The notes below the pieces were generated by a model. That model made no database searches. It saw only the letters and a program-made list of their open reading frames with translations, and had not been told where the DNA came from. From the NCBI RefSeq assembly GCF_036388275.1, contig NZ_DASVSF010000080.1, positions 1 through 43,366 of the forward strand: a DNA stretch of 43,366 nucleotides, read 5' to 3'. The position numbers and the translations under genes are program-made. Below, piece after piece: positions 34,074 through 40,942 of this stretch. This stretch comes from Longimicrobium sp. (GTDB lineage Bacteria > Gemmatimonadota > Gemmatimonadetes > Longimicrobiales > Longimicrobiaceae). Position 1 is the stretch's first letter. Every line of letters begins with the position of its first letter.

Positions 34074-34273
34074 TCGCGCGGCAGTCGGACGGGCACAAGA
34101 TCACCGCGGCGCACAGCGGCAAGGCGCTGGACGTAGGCGGCGGCTCCACGGCGGAGGGCGCGGACGTGATCACCTGGCCCTGGCTGGCCAACGACTGCCA
34201 GAGGTGGGACGTGGTGAACGGCTGCGCGGACGAGCGCGCCAAGCAGACCGTCCGCATCACCCGGACGCCGTAG
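34074..34273 (+). pseudogene. Broken copy of the GH43 ricin-module coding sequence
   Basis: From GGCAGTCGGACGGGCACAAG to about 34220 the DNA closely follows the ricin-coding part of the upstream GH43 gene. Its left edge (GACGGGCAC) matches the first trefoil near 32525 and its right part (ACGGCGGAGGGCGCG) the second near 33030, so it is a hybrid. One Tyr codon is missing and the conserved Cys is Gly. The frame ends VRITRTP and stops at 34273, with no secretion signal or enzyme domain. Around it, 33765-34073 and 34274-34447 hold no recognisable gene. Confidence 0.8.
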
Positions 34274-34447
34274 GGCGGCGGATCGCCGGCCGCTCCTGTC
34301 ATCGTCCGACCCGCACTCCTCCCGCTCGCGGTTCGTTGCGCTGAAACTCGGGCGCGTGGATGGCGTAGTCCGGCGTCGCGCGCCTTGCCCGCGAGGCTCC
34401 GTGCGTCCATCATGCACCCAACGTTTCCACTGGACCTGGAGTGAGCG

Positions 34448-35122
34448 ATGACGAATCAGCGTCGGTACGGAGAGGCCGAGGTCGCTGAGATCTTCCAGTA
34501 CGCGGCGAGCCCCCGCGCGTCCGCCGGGCACGCGCCGGCTCCCGAGAGCGGCTTCTCCCTGGCCGAACTCCAGTCCATCGGCACCGAGGTGGGCATCGCG
34601 CCGGAGCGCGTAGCCGAGGCGGCCGCGGCGCTGGACGTGCACCGCGTCGACGCGCCACGCCGGCGCACGCACCTGGGAATGCCGGTTGCGGTCGGCCGGA
34701 CGGTCGATCTGCCGCGGGCGCCCACCGACCGCGAGTGGGAAATGCTCCTCGCGGATCTGCGCGAGACGTTCGGTGCGCGCGGCAAGGACCGGTCGAGCGG
34801 TGGGGTGCGCATCTGGACCAATGGCAACCTGCACGCGTACGTGGAGCCCACGGAAGCCGGCTACCGCCTGCGCCTGGGCACCAGCAAGGGCACCGCGGTG
34901 GCGGCCAGCCAGATGGGACTGGCGAGCCTGTTCGCGGGGCTGGTCCTCGGCGTCCTGCTGTTCGCCGAAGTGCTGGACGAGGACCTGGTCGTGCTGCTCG
35001 TATTCTCCCTGATGGGCGCCATTGCCCTCGCGATGAACGCCATCCGGCTCCCCCGCTGGGCCGACGCGCGCGAGGAGCAGATGGAGCGCATTGCCGCCCG
35101 CGCCCGCGTGCTGATTGCCTGA
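34448..35122 (+). CDS. Membrane protein with N-terminal helical regulatory-like domain
   Basis: A 224-residue protein. The N-terminal 60 residues (RYGEAEVAEIFQYAA, FSLAELQSIGTEVGIAPERV) form a short helical domain that I have seen at the start of several Gemmatimonadota proteins, but its function is not known to me. The middle (GGVRIWTNGNLHAYVEP, YRLRLGTSKG) looks like a small beta-domain. Two hydrophobic segments lie near 155-200 (LASLFAGLVLGVLLF; LVVLLVFSLMGAIALAMNA). GGAG sits 7 bases before the ATG. Confidence 0.75.
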   Translation: MTNQRRYGEAEVAEIFQYAASPRASAGHAPAPESGFSLAELQSIGTEVGIAPERVAEAAAALDVHRVDAPRRRTHLGMPVAVGRTVDLPRAPTDREWEMLLADLRETFGARGKDRSSGGVRIWTNGNLHAYVEPTEAGYRLRLGTSKGTAVAASQMGLASLFAGLVLGVLLFAEVLDEDLVVLLVFSLMGAIALAMNAIRLPRWADAREEQMERIAARARVLIA

Positions 35123-35191
35123 GGGGACGATTCGGAGCGGGGGGCCTGCCGCTCACCGCGCGCGTCGTGGCGCCGGGACCGGGGAATCCTG

Positions 35192-35467
35192 ATGGCGGAG
35201 TACGCGATCAACATCGTCGAACCGGTGCCGCTTCCGGAGTTGATCCGCCGTGCGGCTGCCGGGGAAGAGGTAATCCTGACAGAAGGCGGAGAGCCGGTGG
35301 CTAGAGTCCTCACAATCAGCGGCGGTAACGAAGCGGCCCTCATGGCGGAGGACTCGCTGCGGGACTGGCTACGCCCGGAGGAAGACGAGGCTTGGAGGCA
35401 CCTTCAGCGTGAATCGTGCGAAACCGCCGCAGGCAGAAGGGGAAATAGCGAGGATACGTCCGACTAG
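35192..35467 (+). CDS. Phd-like antitoxin, no toxin neighbour
   Basis: A 91-residue protein with a Phd/YefM-like start (LPELIRRAAAGEEVILTEGG, GEPVARVL) and the tail DSLRDWLRPEEDEAWRHLQ, which is usual for small antitoxins partnered with MazF- or PIN-type toxins. Family members usually end near AWRHL; here about 20 extra residues of unrelated composition follow, suggesting that the end has been altered, perhaps when a toxin gene was lost. The next gene is a YegP-like protein, not a toxin. Confidence 0.78.
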   Translation: MAEYAINIVEPVPLPELIRRAAAGEEVILTEGGEPVARVLTISGGNEAALMAEDSLRDWLRPEEDEAWRHLQRESCETAAGRRGNSEDTSD

Positions 35468-35556
35468 GGAAGCGTCGGCAAGTCGCAGTACCGGTTGCTG
35501 GCCTCAAGGTCGCTCGTTTGGCGACCCGAGATTCACCCTGGTGGAGAGGTGTTCCC

Positions 35557-35766
35557 ATGGCGAAGTTCTGGATGACCAAAGACAAGGCGGGTGAGTGGCG
35601 GTGGGCGCTCCTGGCCGACAACAACAAGAAGATCGCGGATTCGGGTGAGGGCTACGTCCGCCGCGACAGCTGCCTGGACGCCATCACTCGCGTGAAGCGG
35701 GACGCGCCCGGCGCTTCGGTGTACGACGCGTCCGAATCAACCCCCAAACTGGTCCCCGGGGTGTAG
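35557..35766 (+). CDS. YegP-like DUF1508 protein
   Basis: A 69-residue protein with a single DUF1508 repeat: KFWMTKDKAGEWRWALLADN, then KIADSGEGYVRRDSCLDAI. Escherichia coli YegP has two such repeats; this has one. The family's role is unknown. The ATG at 35557 has GGAGAGG upstream. The frame extends to 35518 but without a family match. Confidence 0.88.
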   Translation: MAKFWMTKDKAGEWRWALLADNNKKIADSGEGYVRRDSCLDAITRVKRDAPGASVYDASESTPKLVPGV

Positions 35767-35855
35767 ATATCATGAAAAGGCAAGCGCAGCCGGGGTTGAG
35801 GACGCAAGAGTCTGAGTTTCCGCGCTCGAACGGCTAGCCTTGGGGAACAACGAAA

Positions 35856-35887
35856 ACGGCCGGCGATCCCTTCGGAGCGCCGGCCGT
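35856..35887. terminator. Hairpin terminator ACGGCCGGCG
   Basis: ACGGCCGGCG (35856-35865) pairs perfectly with CGCCGGCCGT (35878-35887), with an inner TCC/GGA and CTTC loop. Minus-strand reading continues TTTTCGTTG, so it suits transcripts arriving from the right, but it also lies 90 bases after the YegP-like gene. Confidence 0.75.
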
Positions 35888-35905
35888 CCTATTCAGCCCT
35901 GTCGT

Positions 35906-36041
35906 TCACGCGCAAAGCCGCCGCACCACCTCTTCCGCGCCGCGCTTGTACACCGTGAGGTACACCAGCGCCCCGCGGGAACGACCACGCGGGGTTCACA
36001 TTGCCGCCGGACTGGCGCATCATCTGGCTCACGAAGAAGCC
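35906..36041 (-). pseudogene. Remnants: unknown C-terminus and a GatB/YqeY-tail copy
   Basis: Two separate fragments on the minus strand. At 35906-35971 a frame reads ALVYLTVYKRGAEEVVRRLC and stops, like the end of a lost protein I cannot name. At about 35987-36041 another frame reads FFVSQMMRQSGGNVNP, nearly the same as FFVGQVMRQSGGSANP in the YqeY tail of glnS 500 bases away. Neither has a complete gene around it. Confidence 0.6.
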
Positions 36042-36085
36042 GCGGCGGCAGATGTTGCCGGCCCGGCTTCTTCGGTTTGCGATGA

Positions 36086-36295
36086 TCAGCCCGGCGACCT
36101 GGGATAAACGTTGGCCTTGCTCACCATGTCGTAGGGCAGCGCACCCGCGAACATTTCGCGCAGAAACCGGCTTTCGCCGAGGCGCACCTCGTTGTTTCCA
36201 ATATCTGGTCCGGTGCTGCTTTTCACCGTTACCTCGATCGTCCCCGCCGGCCCTACCAGGTATACCAGCCATTCACGTTCAGCTCCATCGCTCAT
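36086..36295 (-). CDS. Small hypothetical protein
   Basis: A 69-residue protein that I do not recognise, with REWLVYLVGPAGTIEVTVKS followed by GESRFLREMFAGALPYDMVS. No signal peptide. GGGAG lies 6 bases before the ATG at 36295; a second ATG at 36298 is too close to it. It sits between two GatB/YqeY-tail fragments, an unusual setting, yet it has intact frame and start signals. Confidence 0.55.
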   Translation of the reverse strand: MSDGAEREWLVYLVGPAGTIEVTVKSSTGPDIGNNEVRLGESRFLREMFAGALPYDMVSKANVYPRSPG

Positions 36296-36340
36296 CATCC
36301 GCTCCCATTCAGGTTTCGATCACGATCACCCGCCCAGCCG

Positions 36341-36383
36341 CTACTGCACCAGCTGGTCCACGAGCGCGGGGTTGGCGTTGCCG
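36341..36383 (-). pseudogene. GatB/YqeY C-terminal tail remnant
   Basis: The minus strand reads GNANPALVDQLVQ followed by a stop at 36341-36343. This is the conserved end of the GatB/YqeY domain (compare SANPELVSRLV in glnS). No start or upstream part is present. Confidence 0.6.
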
Positions 36384-36392
36384 CAAAGGGGT

Positions 36393-36422
36393 CGGCCGGC
36401 GATTCAGAGGGATCGTCGGCCG
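36393..36422. terminator. Terminator hairpin after glnS
   Basis: CGGCCGGCGAT (36393-36403) pairs with ATCGTCGGCCG (36412-36422) over 11 bp with one G-T pair. It lies 12 bases past the glnS stop. Its arms resemble those of 35856-35887. Confidence 0.75.
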
Positions 36423-36434
36423 TTTCGCCGATGC

Positions 36435-38819
36435 TCACGGCGCGTCCGCCTCCAGCCGCTCCTTCACGAGCCTGCTGACCAGCTCCGGGTTGGCGCTGCC
36501 GCCGCTCTGGCGCATCACCTGGCCTACGAAGAAGCCCAGCAGGCCCGTCTTGCCCTGGCGGTACTCGTCGGCCTTCTTGGCATTCGCGTTGATCACCTCG
36601 TCCACGATGGGGCCGATGGCGCCGGGGTCGCTCACCTGTCGCAGCCCGCGGCGCTCCACGATGTCGTCCGGCGCGCCGCCGCCGCGCACCATCTCCGCCA
36701 GCACCGCCTTGCCGCCACCGCTGGAGATCGTCCCGTCGTCCACCAGTTCGATCAGGCGGTTCAGCTCCGCCGGGGTGAACGCGATTTCGTTGATGCCGCG
36801 CTCCTTCGTTTCCAGCAGCACCACGTTCACGATCCAGCTCGCCACGCTCTTCGGCCGCGCGCCGAGGTCGACAGTCGACTCGAAGAGGTTCGAAATCCCC
36901 ACGTCGCGGGTCAGGATGTCGGCCTCCGTCGCGGAGAGGGCGAGCTCGTCGGCGTAGCGCGCGCGGCGGGCCTCCATCTCCGGCGTCCGCTGCACCTCCG
37001 CGGCGGGCGCCTTGGCGCGCTTCTCACCATCCGGCGCGACGCTCTCCTTCGGCTTCTTCTCCGCCTTCGGAGCCGGGGCGGCCTGCGTGGACTTCGCCGC
37101 CCAGGTGTCGCGCAGGGTGACGGTGCGGTTGAAGACGAGCGCGCCCGGCTTCGAATCCACCACGTCCGCGCAGAAGTAGCCCAGCCGCTCGAACTGCCAG
37201 CGGCTCCCCGGCTCCGCGTTGCGGATGCTGGGCTCCACGATCGCGCCGGGGATGACGACCAGCGACTCGGGGTTCAGGTGGTCCTTGAAGTCGCCCTCGC
37301 CGGCATCGGGATCGGGCACTCTGAAAAGGCGGTCGTACAGCCGCACCTCGGCGGGCACGCCGTGCTCCGCGCTCACCCAGTGGATGGTGCCCTTCACCTG
37401 CCGCCCGTCCGGCGTGTTTCCGCCGCGCGTGGCCGGGTCGTACGAGCAGCGCAGCTCCACGATCTCCCCCGCATCGTCCTTGACCACTTCGTCGCAGCGG
37501 ATGACGTACGCGTACCGCAGCCGCACCTCGCCCCCGGGCACCAGGCGGTGGAACCCCTTGGGCGGGTTCTCGGCGAAGTCGTCGTGCTCGATGAACAGCG
37601 TACCAGAGAAGGGCAGGGGACGCGACCCCTCGTTGGGCACGTCGTGCGGCCAGAGCGGCGCGTCCAGCTCCTCCGTCTGCCCCTCGGGATAGTTGGTGAT
37701 GGTCACCTTTAGCGGCCGCAGCACGCACAGCACGCGCGGCGCCTTGGGGTTCAGGTCTTCGCGGATGGCCCACTCCAGCTTGCCGACCTCGGCGCGGGTG
37801 CTGGCCTTGGTGACGCCCATCCGCTCCCAGAACGCGCGCACCGCCTCGGCCGTGGCGCCGCGGCGGCGGATGCCGGCCAGCGTGGGCATGCGCGGATCGT
37901 CCCAGCCGCTCACGAAGCCGCCCTTCACCAGCTCCAGCAGCTTGCGTTTGCTCATCACCGTGTAGTCGATGTTGCCGCGCGCGAACTCGTACTGGTGCGG
38001 CCGGGCCGGCGTGCCGCCCTCGGAGCGCACGAAGTCCTGCCAGTGATCGACCGTCCAGTCGTAGATGGCGCGGTTGTTCTCGAACTCCAGGGTGCAGAGC
38101 GAGTGCGTGATCCCCTCGATGGCGTCTTCGATGGGGTGCGCGTAGTCGTACAGCGGGTAGATGCACCACTTGTCGCCCGTGCGGTAGTGGTGCGCGTGGC
38201 GGATGCGGTACAGCAGCGGGTCGCGCAGCAGCATGTTGGGCGACGACAGGTCGATCTTCGCCCGCAGCACGTGCGAGCCGTCGGGAAACTCGCCCGCCTT
38301 CATCCGCCGGAAGAGATCGAGATTCTCCTCGACGGACCGGTCCCGGAACGCCGTCGGCCGCCCCGGCTCGGTGACGGTGCCGCGCGCCTCGCGGATCTCC
38401 TCGTCCGACGAGCTGTCCACGTACGCCTGCCCGCGCGTCACCAGGAACTCGGCGAAGCGGTACATGTCGTCGAAATAGTCCGCCGCGTGCAGCACCTCGT
38501 CGCGGAAGTCCGCGCCCAGCCAGCGGACGGTGTCGACGATGGACTCGACGTAGCTGACGTCCTCGGTCTCGGGATTGGTGTCGTCGAAGCGCAGGTTGAA
38601 GCGCCCGCCCGTCTCCCTGGCGATCCCGTAGTTCAGGACGATGGACTTGGCGTGGCCGATGTGCAGGTAGCCATTGGGCTCCGGCGGAAAGCGCGTGACG
38701 ATGGCCGGGTACTTCCCCGCGCGGAGGTCGTCCGCCACGATGGAACGGATGAAGTCCAGCCCCTCGCGCGCGGCGAACGCCTCCGCCGGCGAACGACCCT
38801 CGTTGCTGTTCTCGGTCAC
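36435..38819 (-). CDS. glnS: Glutaminyl-tRNA synthetase with C-terminal GatB/YqeY domain
   Basis: A 794-residue class I synthetase that charges tRNA-Gln with glutamine in the cytoplasm. FPPEPNGYLHIGHAKS (44-59) carries the HIGH motif, FDDTNPE is the next GlnRS/GluRS block and VMSKRKL near 287 is the KMSKS motif. The beta-barrel anticodon domain runs to about 575. A charged Lys/Ala-rich linker follows, then a YqeY/GatB-tail domain of about 170 residues ending QSGGSANPELVSRLVKE. YqeY domains fused to GlnRS are known, for example in Deinococcus, and raise tRNA affinity. I take the GTG at 38819 (MTENSNEG); a TTG at 38840 is possible. The extended domain and the three related fragments to the left are notable. 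Confidence 0.93.
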   Translation of the reverse strand: MTENSNEGRSPAEAFAAREGLDFIRSIVADDLRAGKYPAIVTRFPPEPNGYLHIGHAKSIVLNYGIARETGGRFNLRFDDTNPETEDVSYVESIVDTVRWLGADFRDEVLHAADYFDDMYRFAEFLVTRGQAYVDSSSDEEIREARGTVTEPGRPTAFRDRSVEENLDLFRRMKAGEFPDGSHVLRAKIDLSSPNMLLRDPLLYRIRHAHHYRTGDKWCIYPLYDYAHPIEDAIEGITHSLCTLEFENNRAIYDWTVDHWQDFVRSEGGTPARPHQYEFARGNIDYTVMSKRKLLELVKGGFVSGWDDPRMPTLAGIRRRGATAEAVRAFWERMGVTKASTRAEVGKLEWAIREDLNPKAPRVLCVLRPLKVTITNYPEGQTEELDAPLWPHDVPNEGSRPLPFSGTLFIEHDDFAENPPKGFHRLVPGGEVRLRYAYVIRCDEVVKDDAGEIVELRCSYDPATRGGNTPDGRQVKGTIHWVSAEHGVPAEVRLYDRLFRVPDPDAGEGDFKDHLNPESLVVIPGAIVEPSIRNAEPGSRWQFERLGYFCADVVDSKPGALVFNRTVTLRDTWAAKSTQAAPAPKAEKKPKESVAPDGEKRAKAPAAEVQRTPEMEARRARYADELALSATEADILTRDVGISNLFESTVDLGARPKSVASWIVNVVLLETKERGINEIAFTPAELNRLIELVDDGTISSGGGKAVLAEMVRGGGAPDDIVERRGLRQVSDPGAIGPIVDEVINANAKKADEYRQGKTGLLGFFVGQVMRQSGGSANPELVSRLVKERLEADAP

Positions 38820-39015
38820 GATCGAGCTCTGCCTGTCCAAAGAAGCCCGCGCGGCAACCGGGCGGGTGTTAGTACGTGCTAGCGCATACTAGCAAACCGG
38901 GGCCGGGCCGACAACGTGGGGAGGGGGACTGCACATTCGCTTGAACATGTGTTAAATTGATTGGACACAACGACATACACGCGGAATCGCCCCGGACCCG
39001 AAGGAAGGAGCCCGA

Positions 39016-39816
39016 ATGAAGATCATGCGCGTTCTTTCCGCGGCTGCGGTGGCCGGCACGCTCGCCGCCGCCCCGGCCCATGCGGTGGAGCCCACGCTGC
39101 GCGGCTCGCCCTCGTCCATGGTGCGCCAGCACGAGGTGGCCAAGGCCAGCGACTACTCGTTCCTGCGCGACGCGGCCGAGGTGAAGCGCCTGGCCGACGC
39201 CGGCTACCTGCAGCGCGTGAAGCCCACGGACGACTTTCGCCTGGCCAACGTGTCGCACCCGTACGCCCGGCCCGAGGTGGTCACCTTCATCGAGCGGCTG
39301 AGCGCGCAGTACCGCGACGCCTGCAACGAGCGCCTGGTGGTCACCAGCCTCACGCGGCCCGTGGGCAACCAGCCCAGCAACGCGCACAAGCTGTCGGTGC
39401 ACCCGGCGGGGATGGCGGTAGACCTGCGCATCAGCCGCGACGCGGACTGCCGCGCCTGGCTGGAAGGCACCCTGCTGGCGCTGGAAAGCCGCAGCGTGCT
39501 CGACGTGACGCGCGAGCGTACTCCGCCGCACTACCACATCGCGGTGTTCCCGGGCGCCTACTCGGCCTACCTGGAGCGGGCCGGCGGGACGAGCGCCCCC
39601 GCGCAGTTCGCCAGCGCGTCCAGGCCCAGGCCGGCCAGCCTGGAGGCCGCCTCCACGCGCACCCCGCCCGCCCGGCCCAAGACGACCGTCGCCGCCGCGC
39701 GGATGGTGACGACGCCGGCCGATGACGACGAGAGCGGCGTGCTGGCGGTGCTCACCGTCTGCGTGCTGGTGTCCATCGCCTTCGCGGGCCGCAAGCGGCG
39801 GGTCCGCAGGGCCTGA
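39016..39816 (+). CDS. DUF5715 peptidase-like protein
   Basis: A 266-residue exported protein. A signal peptide (VLSAAAVAGTLAAAPAHAV) precedes a domain resembling M15/VanY-type peptidases: VTSLTRPVGNQPSNAHKLSVHPAGMAVDL, read at about 110-140, has His and Asp ligands in SVHPAGMAVDL, and PPHYHIAVF holds the later His. Such folds cut D-Ala-D-Ala in peptidoglycan; activity here is unproven. A Pro/Ala/Thr-rich linker and a C-terminal hydrophobic segment (VLAVLTVCVLVSIAFAG) followed by basic residues anchor it to the membrane. Confidence 0.85.
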   Translation: MKIMRVLSAAAVAGTLAAAPAHAVEPTLRGSPSSMVRQHEVAKASDYSFLRDAAEVKRLADAGYLQRVKPTDDFRLANVSHPYARPEVVTFIERLSAQYRDACNERLVVTSLTRPVGNQPSNAHKLSVHPAGMAVDLRISRDADCRAWLEGTLLALESRSVLDVTRERTPPHYHIAVFPGAYSAYLERAGGTSAPAQFASASRPRPASLEAASTRTPPARPKTTVAAARMVTTPADDDESGVLAVLTVCVLVSIAFAGRKRRVRRA

Positions 39817-39838
39817 CGCCGCGGCCCCGCCCCCGAGA

Positions 39839-40780
39839 TCATCCCACGCGCGCCCTGGCCGGAAGAATGGCCGGGGCGTCTGGCCATACGCGCAGCCCCA
39901 GGCACGAAAGCGCCAGGTCCACCGCCAGTTCCGCCGTCAGGTTGCGCTGGTCCAGGATGGGGTTCACCTCCACTACGTCCAGCCCCCGCACCATCCCGCT
40001 GCTGCCCAGCATCTCCATGGCCAGGTGCGCCTCGCGGACGGTCAGCCCGCCGGAAACCGGGGTGCCCACGCCCGGCGCGAACTGCGGGTCCAGCACGTCC
40101 ATGTCGAAGCTGACGTGGATGCCCTCCGTCCCCTCCGTCGCCACCGCCAGCGCCGCCTCCATCACCGCGGCAATGCCGTAGCGGTCGATGGACTCCATCG
40201 AGAACACCGTCACCCCCGCCTCGCGCATCAGCGCGCGCTCGCCGGCGTCCAGGTCGCGCGTCCCCACGAACGCCACGTTCCGCGGGTCGATGCTGCGCAC
40301 GGCCGGGTCGCCCGACCCCAGCCCGGTCAGCCGCGGATCGCCGAAGCCGCACAGCGCGGCCATCGGCATTCCGTGGATGTTGCCGGATGGCGTGGTTTCG
40401 GGCGTGTTCCAGTCGCCGTGCGTATCCACCCACACCACGCCGACCTTGCGGACGCGGGCGTGCCCGCCGATGGACCCCAGCGCAACCGAGTGGTCCCCGC
40501 CCACCACCACGGGAAATCCACCCGACTTCACGCTCTGCTCCACCGCGTCCGAAAGGGACGCCAGCACGGGGAGGATGGCGTCCACGAAGCGCAGCGTGGG
40601 CTCCGCCACCTTCACGTTCTCGCGCAGGGGAACGAAGACGTTGCCGCGGTCGTTCACGTCGTGCCCCAGCTTGCGCAGCCGGTCGAAGAGCCCCGCGTGC
40701 CGCACCGCCGCCGGCCCCATGTCCACGCCGCGCCGCCCGGCACCGTAGTCCAGCGGCACTCCGATTACATCGATCTGCAT
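39839..40780 (-). CDS. rocF: Arginase
   Basis: A 313-residue ureohydrolase that splits arginine to ornithine and urea, using two manganese ions. Metal-binding blocks are VVGGDHSVALG (H97), VVWVDTHGDWNTP (D119, H121, D123) and SFDMDVLDP (D226, D228). The usual DAHGD is DTHGD here, a mild change. SGNIHGMPMAALCG follows, as in true arginases. The C-terminal VEVNPILD is typical. It is convergent with the DUF5715 gene and divergent from the M1 peptidase gene. Confidence 0.93.
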   Translation of the reverse strand: MQIDVIGVPLDYGAGRRGVDMGPAAVRHAGLFDRLRKLGHDVNDRGNVFVPLRENVKVAEPTLRFVDAILPVLASLSDAVEQSVKSGGFPVVVGGDHSVALGSIGGHARVRKVGVVWVDTHGDWNTPETTPSGNIHGMPMAALCGFGDPRLTGLGSGDPAVRSIDPRNVAFVGTRDLDAGERALMREAGVTVFSMESIDRYGIAAVMEAALAVATEGTEGIHVSFDMDVLDPQFAPGVGTPVSGGLTVREAHLAMEMLGSSGMVRGLDVVEVNPILDQRNLTAELAVDLALSCLGLRVWPDAPAILPARARVG

Positions 40781-40942
40781 ACCCTGTTCATTGCTGGTTT
40801 CGCCGCCGCGCGGCCGTACGGGTGCGCGGCGGGCTTCGTGCGGAACACCGGGCCGTCCGCCGGGTTCTGTCGCGCGAGGCCGAAGTCATGCATCTTCGCC
40901 AGGCCGGATATATCGCATCGAGCACCCGAGCAACAGACCCGA

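Noticed and set aside
35409..35594. Small ORF overlapping the end of the second antitoxin-like gene as its toxin
   Set aside because: Its sequence shows no MazF, RelE or PIN features and low protein-like character.
36192..37712. Plus-strand ORF of 506 residues opposite glnS
   Set aside because: Composition of a shadow frame; glnS on the minus strand has HIGH and KMSKS motifs.
39722..40942. Upstream 407-residue extension of the M1 aminopeptidase ORF
   Set aside because: It runs antisense through arginase. The aminopeptidase begins with a lipoprotein signal at 40943.
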